A DNA stretch of 36,981 nucleotides, taken from contig CALJDR010000096.1 of the NCBI GenBank assembly GCA_938023515.1, forward strand, positions 1 through 36,981, in the 5' to 3' direction. The notes beneath the pieces are model-generated. The model was not told the origin of the DNA. It saw only the letters and a list, made by a program, of their open reading frames with translations, and made no database searches. This DNA is from an uncultured Flavobacteriales bacterium. GTDB taxonomy: Bacteria; Bacteroidota; Bacteroidia; Flavobacteriales; UBA1820. Shown piece after piece: positions 1 to 6,151 of this stretch. The first letter of the stretch is position 1, and each line of letters begins with the position of its first letter. A program made the translations under genes and the position numbers.

Positions 1-48
1 CGAGATGACGTCGAGTCTCGTGGGCTCGGAGATGTGTATAAGAGACAG
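1..48 (+). other. Illumina Nextera adapter with i7 index (artefact)
   Basis: The first bases read CGAGAT (end of the P7 oligo), an 8-base index GACGTCGA, GTCTCGTGGGCTCGG, and then the Tn5 mosaic end AGATGTGTATAAGAGACAG finishing at 48. This is library sequence, not genome. The same index appears in reverse complement at the other end of the window. Confidence 0.98.
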
Positions 49-554
49 ACCTCACCTCGTGGACGGACGAACCGTATTATGAAAAGGTACACTTGTTGGT
101 GCCGGACAACTGGTCCTGGGAGAAATATTACAATATCCCATTGGACGAAATGATCCAGACGCTGGACTATGCCTTGGAAAACGGCTACACCGCTATCTGG
201 GCGGCCGATATGACAGAAAAAGGATTTTCGGTGCCCCTGGGTATCGTCATCGTGCCGGAAACGGAGGATTCGCTGATGTTCGACGGACCGAAACCCGAAA
301 AACAGATCACCGAACAGATGCGCCAGAAGGCGTTCGACGATTATTCCACGGTCGACGACCATAGTATGCACATCACAGGCATCGCCAAGGACGCCAACGG
401 AAAGAAATACTACATCATCAAAAACTCCTGGGGCACAAACCGGGGATTCGACGGTATCTATTACGTGAGCGAGGCCTATATGCGCTACAAAACGATCTCC
501 CTGATACTAAACAAGGGAGGAGTTCCGCCGGCCATCCTCAAGAAATTGAAATAA
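49..554 (+). CDS. pepC: C1-family aminopeptidase (PepC/bleomycin hydrolase type), C-terminal part
   Basis: This is the C-terminal ~167 residues of a papain-fold cysteine aminopeptidase, an intracellular enzyme that trims N-terminal residues from peptides. The open frame runs through the adapter junction without a start, so the N-terminal half with the catalytic Cys is missing. Visible signatures are PDNWSWEKYYNIPLDEM, the catalytic-His region STVDDHSMHITG and the catalytic-Asn motif IIKNSWG. The tail PPAILKKLK is close to the free C-terminus used for self-processing in this family. A strong terminator follows within 20 bp. The family call is secure from the His and Asn motifs. The exact subtype (PepC versus another bleomycin hydrolase homologue) is inferred. 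Confidence 0.88.
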
Positions 555-567
555 AGGCCTACACCTA

Positions 568-604
568 TAAAAAGCGGGAGCACAAAAGTGCTCCCGCTTT
601 TTTA
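568..604. terminator. Bidirectional rho-independent terminator
   Basis: A 13-bp stem (571-583 with 588-600, GC core GCGGGAGCAC) has an AAAA loop, a T run on the plus strand and an A run before it. It serves the convergent aminopeptidase (plus) and acetyltransferase (minus) genes. Confidence 0.9.
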
Positions 605-618
605 TTGTAATTGTCCGT

Positions 619-1161
619 TCACAAGACCTTCTCATACAATCGGAAAAAATCAAGGCCATGCCCTGCCAGCCCCAGATCGACCGTATCGACGTACCGGAAG
701 CCGCATTTCTCGTACAAGCCTATAGCCGGAGTATTCTTCCGATACACATCCAGCCGGATCGCTTTGATTCCTGTCTTTCGGGCCAATTGCACGGAAAAAT
801 CCAGCAGACTCCTCCCTACTCCTTTTCCTGAAAAGCCGGGATGTACTACCCGGTGCGCGAAACGGCCGAAAAAGGCCTCGCGGAAAACAATCTGTATATT
901 GCTTATATCGATGGGCAGATCGCGGGGTCCGTCATCCTCAATCACCATCCGGAGGACGCCTACCTTGGGGCAAAATGGGGTGTCGATGTGGATGACAGCC
1001 AGATACTGGTCATTCACACCTTTGTAGTAGCCTTTGATCCAGCCGGGGTGATTTTCCCCAGCCGACAAATGATCGTGCAAATCGTTGTAAAGCCTTTCCA
1101 ATCCATCGAGGTCGGAAGGCTCGCCTTGCCGGATCTCTATTTTCGGCATTTCTAAGGCCAT
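619..1161 (-). CDS. GNAT N-acetyltransferase, disrupted by an internal inversion
   Basis: The 180-residue minus-strand frame starts and ends like a GNAT enzyme (acetyl-CoA dependent N-acetylation). Residues 1-44 give the usual N-terminus ending GENHPGWIKG. The last ~74 residues carry the acetyl-CoA loop HPGFSGKGVGRSLL and the C-terminal motif NTPAIGLYEKCGFRYV. The middle 62 residues do not fit the family. The missing beta-strand core (DGQIAGSVILNHH, ILVIHTFVV) lies on the opposite strand at 844-1029 in aligned codons. Flipping that segment restores a continuous 180-residue GNAT. As assembled, the product should be inactive. The ATG overlaps the TAA of the upstream HD gene (TAATG), implying translational coupling. 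The substrate is unknown. Confidence 0.85.
   Translation of the reverse strand: MALEMPKIEIRQGEPSDLDGLERLYNDLHDHLSAGENHPGWIKGYYKGVNDQYLAVIHIDTPFCPKVGVLRMVIEDDGPRDLPIDISNIQIVFREAFFGRFAHRVVHPGFSGKGVGRSLLDFSVQLARKTGIKAIRLDVYRKNTPAIGLYEKCGFRYVDTVDLGLAGHGLDFFRLYEKVL
844..1029 (+). other. 186-bp inverted segment inside the GNAT gene
   Basis: Read on the plus strand this segment encodes the central GNAT core, beginning YYPVRETAEKGLAENN and ending QILVIHTFVV, whereas its flanks encode the rest on the minus strand. It is bounded by a 6-bp inverted repeat, TACTAC (844-849) and GTAGTA (1024-1029). Its length is 62 codons and its codon boundaries coincide with those of the minus-strand gene, so the frame stays open in both orientations. 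No longer flanking repeat and no adjacent recombinase is visible. Confidence 0.88.
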
Positions 1162-2399
1162 TATTCCCGAAATTCTTTCGGATAGGTGATCAGGTATTTC
1201 GTCTCCGTTTTGTCGGTAGTGAAATTGATCTGCTCGGACACCTCGGTAATATTATGCACGCTGCCGTCGCGTAGTCGGATCCGGATATTATCCTCCCGGG
1301 GGCGGTACACATGGTTGTCTATCCGCCGTTCGGTAAACAGGTAACCCAGCAGGTCGTCCCCCAGGCCGTATTTTTCCCGGATTGCATACTGAATGCGCGA
1401 GACCTCGGTTTCATCCAGCGGACGGTCCGAGAGCTTGGCCGAGAACAAATGCCGGCTGCAAATGGCATCGCACAGGAAAGACAGGATAAAATCGTCGCTG
1501 GCCTTCCACTGTTTGAACACGCACCACATATCCGATTCATCCACCGCCATATAGCGCTCCAGATATTCCGGGGTCAGTCCCCGGCAGCCGGTCTTCGAAG
1601 CCAGCAGGGAACGCAGCGGCTCGTGTACGGGGATGTCCTTTCCCTGCGCCAAAAGTTCCTTCGCCCGCCGGACGATCCCTTCCACCAGTACATCGGCGGC
1701 CAAGACAGTCTTGTGCAGGTATACCTGCCAGTACATCATGCGCCGGGCGATCACAAATTTCTCGACGGAATAAAGCCCTTTTTCATCGAAAACGATATCC
1801 CCGTCCGCCACATCCAGCATGGCAATAATACGCTCGTGGCTCACGATGCCCTCGGAAGCCCCGGAAAAGAAGCTGTCCCGGTTCAGATAATCCAAACGGT
1901 CCATATCGAGCTGGGAAGAGATCAGGCTATGCAGGTAGCGTTTCGGATACTGCCCCCGGAATATCTCGACCGCCTTGTCCATCACCGGCCCCGGCATTTC
2001 TTTGCGCAACAATTCCAATACCGCCAGCGAAACATCCTCGTGGGAGATTCCATCCAACAGTTCTCTTTCCAGCGTATGGGAAAACGGCGCATGCCCCACG
2101 TCGTGCAGCAGGATGGCTATCTTAGCGGCCGTAGCCTCCTCTGTGGTTATTTCAAACCCTTTTTCCCGCAGGGTCGCAATGGCCCGTCCCATCAGGTGCA
2201 TCGCCCCGATCGAATGGGTAAAACGGTTGTGCACGGCCCCCGGATAGACCAGGGACGAAAGCCCGATCTGGGTAATGCGCCGTAAGCGCTGCATATAGGG
2301 ATGGGACAAAACCTTCGATATAAGAGGGTCGTCTATCCGGATAAATCCGTAAACAGGATCGTTGATGTTCCTGTTGTGCGTGTCTGCCTTGTTTGTCAT
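1161..2399 (-). CDS. HD-domain phosphohydrolase (dGTPase/SAMHD1-like)
   Basis: This is a predicted metal-dependent phosphohydrolase of the HD superfamily, close to the family annotated as deoxyguanosinetriphosphate triphosphohydrolase-like. With the chosen start it has 412 residues. HNRFTHSIG (57-65) and the H-D pair in AILLHDVGHAPFSH (H99, D100) supply metal ligands, and SSQLDMDRLDYLNRDS carries the further conserved Asp. A longer frame starts at 2432, but the stretch to the ATG at 2399 is AT-rich and promoter-like, so MTNKADTHN is preferred. It overlaps the downstream acetyltransferase start and so heads a two-gene unit. The natural substrate cannot be read from sequence; dNTP hydrolysis is family-level inference. 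Confidence 0.87.
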   Translation of the reverse strand: MTNKADTHNRNINDPVYGFIRIDDPLISKVLSHPYMQRLRRITQIGLSSLVYPGAVHNRFTHSIGAMHLMGRAIATLREKGFEITTEEATAAKIAILLHDVGHAPFSHTLERELLDGISHEDVSLAVLELLRKEMPGPVMDKAVEIFRGQYPKRYLHSLISSQLDMDRLDYLNRDSFFSGASEGIVSHERIIAMLDVADGDIVFDEKGLYSVEKFVIARRMMYWQVYLHKTVLAADVLVEGIVRRAKELLAQGKDIPVHEPLRSLLASKTGCRGLTPEYLERYMAVDESDMWCVFKQWKASDDFILSFLCDAICSRHLFSAKLSDRPLDETEVSRIQYAIREKYGLGDDLLGYLFTERRIDNHVYRPREDNIRIRLRDGSVHNITEVSEQINFTTDKTETKYLITYPKEFRE

Positions 2400-2423
2400 A
2401 ATTCTGCCATAAAAGTAGGCTTT

Positions 2424-2455
2424 TTTGGGCAATCAAAAAAATGGATGTACATTTG
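2424..2455 (+). promoter_or_regulatory. Bacteroidota-type promoter of tsaE
   Basis: A -33 element TTTG (2424-2427), a 20-bp spacer and a -7 element TACATTTG (2448-2455) match the TTTG/TAnnTTTG consensus. They lie 19 bp before the tsaE ATG at 2475, which argues against the longer upstream frame. Confidence 0.8.
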
Positions 2456-2474
2456 GGGGCTAAATAAAAATACC

Positions 2475-2900
2475 ATGTCAGCAGCGTTATCTTTCAAGGA
2501 TATCAAGGAAGAAGAAATGCCCCGGATAGCCGCGGAAATAGCGCCGTATATCACCTCGGGCGCGGTCATGCTGGAAGGGGAAATGGGCGCCGGAAAAACT
2601 ACGCTGATAAAGCAGCTGGTGCGCCTGCTGGGATCGGACGATACGGCGACCTCCCCTACTTTCTCCATCGTCAACCAATACCTGAAAAAGAACGGCTCTC
2701 CCATTTATCATTTCGATTTCTACCGCATCGACGACCCGCGGGAGGCCTACGACATGGGCTACGAGGAATACTTCTACAGCGGGGCCCTGTGCCTGGTGGA
2801 ATGGGGCGAAAAGATGCAGGGCTTGCTACCGGAGAGTGCTGTGATCATCGAGATCCGCAAGACCCCCCAAGGCCGCGATATCGACCTTTTTGTGAAATGA
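2475..2900 (+). CDS. tsaE: tRNA threonylcarbamoyladenosine biosynthesis ATPase TsaE
   Basis: TsaE is the P-loop ATPase that works with TsaB and TsaD to form t6A37 on ANN-decoding tRNAs in the cytoplasm. The 141-residue protein has Walker A GEMGAGKTT (35-43), the switch SPTFSIVNQY (60-69), the HFDFYR motif (79-84) and the CLVEWGEK block near 106-113. Length is normal for bacterial TsaE. The open frame extends to 2301, but the promoter at 2424-2455 lies inside that extension, so ATG 2475 is taken as the start. It is divergent from the HD gene, with a terminator following after about 25 bp. Neither TsaB nor TsaD is nearby. Confidence 0.95.
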   Translation: MSAALSFKDIKEEEMPRIAAEIAPYITSGAVMLEGEMGAGKTTLIKQLVRLLGSDDTATSPTFSIVNQYLKKNGSPIYHFDFYRIDDPREAYDMGYEEYFYSGALCLVEWGEKMQGLLPESAVIIEIRKTPQGRDIDLFVK

Positions 2901-2924
2901 CATTCGTCCCGATTTAAATACAAA

Positions 2925-2960
2925 GCGGCCCGGAGAAATCTCCGGGCCATTTATTTTACT
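2925..2960. terminator. Rho-independent terminator after tsaE
   Basis: A perfect 9-bp GC stem (2927-2935 with 2940-2948) has an AAAT loop, followed by a T-rich tract. It lies between the convergent tsaE and PAP2 genes. Confidence 0.8.
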
Positions 2961-3006
2961 TTTTGAAATTTCCTTTGAAAGAGGGATTGGCTCCCGTTTG
3001 ACTAAA

Positions 3007-3681
3007 TTATTTTTTTATCCGATTATATAAACGAGGGGAAACGAGCGGACGCCCGAAGTCAATCCAACGGGCTTCCCGGACATAAGCATAGACCACCACC
3101 GCCGTAACCGTCCCGATCACCGAACCGGCCAATACGTCCGACAGGAAATGCTGCATCAGGTAGATACGGCTATACGCCACTCCAAAAGCGACGAGAAATA
3201 AAACTACTTTCACCCAACTGCGGCGGGCGAACAGGGCCAGCGTCGTGAATAAACAGAAGGCCGCCGTCGTATGCCCGGATGGAAAGCTAAGTGTTTCCCG
3301 GAGCGAATACCCCTCTACCAAGTCCATTCCTCCGAGGAGTCCGGCCTGCGCCAGTTCGACCGAAGGGCGCGGCATCTCGATGGCGTATTTGAACAGGGTC
3401 GTGATCCCCATGGCAATCAATATAGACGCGATCCCACTCACCATATAACGGTAGGAGAACAGCGTGCCCGTTAAAAGAATACAAATACAGAAGACCGACC
3501 CTCCCAGCGCAGTAACAGCCAGCCATATATCATTCTGAAAAGGCGTGTGGAGCGAATTAAACGCCACCTGCAAGGAAACTTTATCACAAAAAACAAGCGC
3601 TACTGCAGCCGCTATCCAAAATACAAGGCAGGGGAGCAGGAACGGGACATTGGTTTTTACGATATCCTTTACTTTACCCAT
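3007..3681 (-). CDS. PAP2-family membrane phosphatase
   Basis: This integral membrane phosphatase has 224 residues and probably acts on lipid phosphates such as undecaprenyl-PP or phosphatidylglycerol-P. The three catalytic signatures appear in order: KYAIEMPRP (C1, K-x6-RP), SFPSGHTT (C2) and SRIYLMQHFLSDV (C3, SR-x5-H-x3-D). About five or six hydrophobic segments surround them, starting with PFLLPCLVFWIAAAVALVF. Its ATG overlaps the stop of the START-like gene (TGATG), so the two are translationally coupled. The substrate cannot be settled by sequence: PgpB, BacA-independent UppP and LpxE/F homologues all share these motifs. Confidence 0.92.
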   Translation of the reverse strand: MGKVKDIVKTNVPFLLPCLVFWIAAAVALVFCDKVSLQVAFNSLHTPFQNDIWLAVTALGGSVFCICILLTGTLFSYRYMVSGIASILIAMGITTLFKYAIEMPRPSVELAQAGLLGGMDLVEGYSLRETLSFPSGHTTAAFCLFTTLALFARRSWVKVVLFLVAFGVAYSRIYLMQHFLSDVLAGSVIGTVTAVVVYAYVREARWIDFGRPLVSPRLYNRIKK

Positions 3682-4073
3682 CAGCTCACCTGCGCCCCTA
3701 TTACATTACGGAGATTGACTACGGAATTATTCCATACCTGGCGCGCTTCATTCAGTTCTTCGGGATAAGCAAAGTCGGTAATGGTCATTGCCACATCTCC
3801 TGTCAGCTCATCCTCTTCGATCTTTATTTCGAAGTAATACTTCTCCCCTTCATCGGCTTTCCAACGGAACCGCACCAGCGAATCTTCCCGCCGCGCGATC
3901 AGTGTAGCTTCTTCTTCGCTTCCTGCCCAAATGAACGTATAGGCATTTCCCCGGGAAATCGCCGCATCGGAAAACCATTCTCCGAGACCGGATGCAGTGG
4001 ATATATATTGGTATAGCATCTCTACGGATGCTTTTACAAGGTATTCTATATGGTATTTTTGCTTTTCTGCCAT
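3681..4073 (-). CDS. START-like (SRPBCC) domain protein
   Basis: A 130-residue soluble protein of the small START-like/AHSA1-type family common in Bacteroidota. The N-terminal YHIEYLVKASVEMLYQYI, the WFSDAA turn, the strands TFIWAGSEEEATLI and VRFRWKA, and the C-terminal helix EELNEARQVWNNSVVNLRNVI fit a helix-grip fold with a hydrophobic cavity. No catalytic residues are known for this family. It overlaps the PAP2 phosphatase gene by the TGATG junction, so a lipid-related role is possible, but that rests only on context. Confidence 0.85.
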   Translation of the reverse strand: MAEKQKYHIEYLVKASVEMLYQYISTASGLGEWFSDAAISRGNAYTFIWAGSEEEATLIARREDSLVRFRWKADEGEKYYFEIKIEEDELTGDVAMTITDFAYPEELNEARQVWNNSVVNLRNVIGAQVS

Positions 4074-4150
4074 ATTGGGTTATTAGGGTTTTACGGGCGC
4101 AAGGTATATATTTCGCATTACAAATAAAAAGAAAAAAAGTCCCATTTTTA

Positions 4151-4182
4151 CTTGGCCAAAAAATAATATTTATATACTTTTG
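4151..4182 (+). promoter_or_regulatory. Promoter of the tRNA-Met gene
   Basis: CTTG at 4151-4154, a 20-bp spacer and TACTTTTG at 4175-4182 match the Bacteroidota sigma consensus and end 22 bp before the mature tRNA 5' end. Confidence 0.75.
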
Positions 4183-4204
4183 CAATCGTTTTCAAACCGA
4201 AAAT

Positions 4205-4278
4205 GGCGAGGTAGCTCAGCTGGCTAGAGCGTCGGATTCATAACCCGGAGGTCGGGGGATCATGCCCCCCCCTCGCTA
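4205..4278 (+). tRNA. tRNA-Met (CAU), elongator type
   Basis: A 74-nt cloverleaf can be folded. The acceptor is GGCGAGG with CCTCGCT (first pair G-U), the D arm GCTC/GAGC, the anticodon CAT at 4239-4241, the T stem GGGGG/CCCCC, and the discriminator A. CCA is not encoded. The acceptor lacks the C1-A72 mismatch of initiators, so it is read as elongator Met; a lysidine-modified tRNA-Ile2 is less likely but not excluded. The T loop reads ATCATGC instead of the usual TTCRANY, swapping the conserved T54-A58 pair to A54-U58, and the anticodon stem closes with A31-C39. A terminator follows at once. Confidence 0.9.
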
Positions 4279-4288
4279 CAAAATTTAA

Positions 4289-4322
4289 ACACCCTGTTCT
4301 GCATAGAACAGGGTGTTTCATT
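4289..4322 (+). terminator. Terminator after tRNA-Met
   Basis: A perfect 12-bp stem (4289-4300 with 4305-4316) closes the loop GCAT and is followed by TTTCATTT. It lies 10 bp after the tRNA 3' end. Confidence 0.88.
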
Positions 4323-4407
4323 TAAAGGGGTTCGGACACTGTACCGGCAATCTTTCCGAAGCAAATATGCAAATACCCCTGCCAGTCTTCTGTCCTAAAT
4401 GAAAATA

Positions 4408-4440
4408 TAAAAAGGCCCGGTACGTTATATATACCGGGAC
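4408..4440 (-). terminator. Terminator after the small lipoprotein gene
   Basis: A 7-bp stem (CCCGGTA 4416-4422 with TACCGGG 4432-4438) is followed on the minus strand by a run of five T (A run at 4409-4413). It sits 25 bp past the lipoprotein stop. Confidence 0.7.
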
Positions 4441-4463
4441 TTAAAATATTCAAATTACGTAGG

Positions 4464-4970
4464 TTAGTATTGCGCCTCCAGAGTCAGACGCAGAACATAC
4501 TCGTCCCCGAATGGCTTTTTAATCGGCATGGCAAAACTGGTGCAGCACTCTTCCCCACTCTCACTAATATGGTCATAGGAATGTCCTTCACCGTCCGTAT
4601 CTCCTTGCGCCAGATCTCCCCGAACTTTAATGGTCATCTTACGCGCATTTCCTACGCTCAAGCACCCCTCGACCGACAGCATCTCTCCGGACGCATAAAA
4701 CAATTTACCTTCTCCCGAACACTGTGAAAGATTAATCGTATGGGCTTCCCAGTTTTCATCCGTGTAAGTGATTTGTACTTGATTCGAGCTACAAATCTCA
4801 AACCCATTGGCAATTATCCGGACCGGGGTCAATTCTGCTTCTGCGGAAACCTGTTTTTCGACCGTCTTCGCATTGCCTGCCGCCGGCATTCCGCCTACTT
4901 CTGTTGCTGAATCTTTCGAACAGCCAAAACACGTGACTGCTCCCAATAATAAAAAGAGTAGTTTTTTCAT
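4464..4970 (-). CDS. Small secreted lipoprotein, function unknown
   Basis: A 168-residue predicted lipoprotein. The start MKKLLFLLLG gives a clean signal peptide followed by the lipobox-like AVTCFGC, with acylation most likely at C17. The longer frame from 4985 only prepends five residues and leaves less room after the upstream AT-rich leader. The mature part is a beta-rich, Cys-containing domain (FEICSSN, LSQCSGEG, EGCLSVGN, SGEECCTSF) with no family I recognise. The paired cysteines could form disulfides after export. It lies in the AT-rich stretch shared with the channel-like gene and has its own terminator. No S-D/E-E-E export signal follows the lipobox, so it may face the periplasm. Confidence 0.75.
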   Translation of the reverse strand: MKKLLFLLLGAVTCFGCSKDSATEVGGMPAAGNAKTVEKQVSAEAELTPVRIIANGFEICSSNQVQITYTDENWEAHTINLSQCSGEGKLFYASGEMLSVEGCLSVGNARKMTIKVRGDLAQGDTDGEGHSYDHISESGEECCTSFAMPIKKPFGDEYVLRLTLEAQY

Positions 4971-5343
4971 GATTTTTGTAAACATTTAAAAATTAATAAA
5001 TATAAATAATTACGTCGACGTCAACACTTGCATAAAGACTAATTACCCCACCCACAAAATTCTTTTCTTATACCCGATGCAAACAGTTCTAATTACTCAG
5101 ACAGGAATTGTTTTTCGATTTCATAGATCGTTGATCTATACTTATTTGACACAAGCAATGTTCAAATATAAACAATTTTTTCCATTTATCGCCTTGTTTT
5201 CCTTCTAATTTAACATATCTTCATAGAATACGTATTAAAAAAAATGATGCGCCTTTTTCCAAATTTCATTATCTTTCTGATGCCAAATGGCGCCCCGTCT
5301 TAAAAATCACGGAACCCGGCAAACCCAAATCAAAAAGCAGAAC
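4971..5343. other. AT-rich intergenic region with a 17-bp inverted repeat
   Basis: This gap separates the divergent small lipoprotein and channel-like genes. I find no coding frame or RNA fold in it. It holds the perfect inverted repeat ATAGATC-GTT-GATCTAT (5123-5139), a plausible operator, and a weak -7-like TATCTTTC near 5270 for the rightward gene. Confidence 0.5.
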
Positions 5344-6078
5344 ATGAAAAATATATTCGTACACGGTATTCTATCCCATAAAAAAGGGATATCGGATGTT
5401 TTACACATTTCCATTTTATTAATGTGCCTTTTTTTAGTGATCAGTATTTCCCTCGACACATTTAAAGGGATTTCCTTTTACGAGCAGTCATACTATCTAA
5501 AAGTCCAATTTTGGATTTGTTTATGGTTTTTGTTCTGTTTCCTTTTGGAATTCCTAATGGCGGACAGTAAATGGAAATATTTTCGCTCTCATTTTCTCTT
5601 TTTACTGGTTTCTATTCCATACCAGAGCATTATCACCCATTATCAATGGACTTTCGATACCGAATTCACGTATTTTATCCGCTTTATTCCCCTGCTCCGG
5701 GGCGGCTATGCTTTAGCGATTGTCGTGGGCTGGTTTACAAACAACAAAATATCGAGCCTTTTTATATCCTATGTGCTGATGCTTGTAGCCAACGTCTACT
5801 TTGCGAGCCTGGCCTTTTTTGCCCTCGAAGTACATGTAAATCCCGCGGTGAAGGATTACCAGGATGCGCTTTGGTGGGCTTCGATGAATGTAACGACCGT
5901 AGGATCGAACATCTATGCCATAACGGCTACCGGGCGGATTCTCTCTGTTTTTCTGGCGGGATTGGGAATGCTCATGTTTCCTATACTGACGGTATATGTA
6001 ACTAATTTGCTTTTGGGGAAAAAGCCATCCGGAGCCTCCAAAAAGCCAAATACATCCCCGGCAAAAACCGATCAGTAA
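5344..6078 (+). CDS. Potassium-channel-like membrane protein with TVGSN filter
   Basis: A 244-residue protein with the plan of a voltage-gated-like cation channel: hydrophobic segments near 18-38, 55-73, 82-100, 107-131, 139-162 and 200-223, with a re-entrant pore loop at 175-190. The pore reads ALWWASMNVTTVGSN, resembling the K+ channel pore helix and filter, but TVGSN (185-189) replaces the canonical TVGYG. The S4-position segment has only two Arg (R113, R119), so voltage sensing is doubtful. The start MKNIFVHG is preferred to the 5287 frame because the extra 19 residues are hydrophilic and follow no promoter. The tail is short and basic. It is followed by a membrane protein 73 bp later. 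Selectivity is unknown. Confidence 0.8.
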   Translation: MKNIFVHGILSHKKGISDVLHISILLMCLFLVISISLDTFKGISFYEQSYYLKVQFWICLWFLFCFLLEFLMADSKWKYFRSHFLFLLVSIPYQSIITHYQWTFDTEFTYFIRFIPLLRGGYALAIVVGWFTNNKISSLFISYVLMLVANVYFASLAFFALEVHVNPAVKDYQDALWWASMNVTTVGSNIYAITATGRILSVFLAGLGMLMFPILTVYVTNLLLGKKPSGASKKPNTSPAKTDQ

Positions 6079-6151
6079 TTTAAAAAATAAGGAATAATCT
6101 TCCTATTTTTGTCCTGTCTTTTCGGTTTCAACCTTTCAAAACACTACAGCA

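Noticed and set aside
841..1155. A separate 104-residue plus-strand gene
   Set aside because: Only 844-1029 resembles a protein (GNAT core); the rest is antisense to the minus-strand gene ends. It is the inverted segment, not its own gene.
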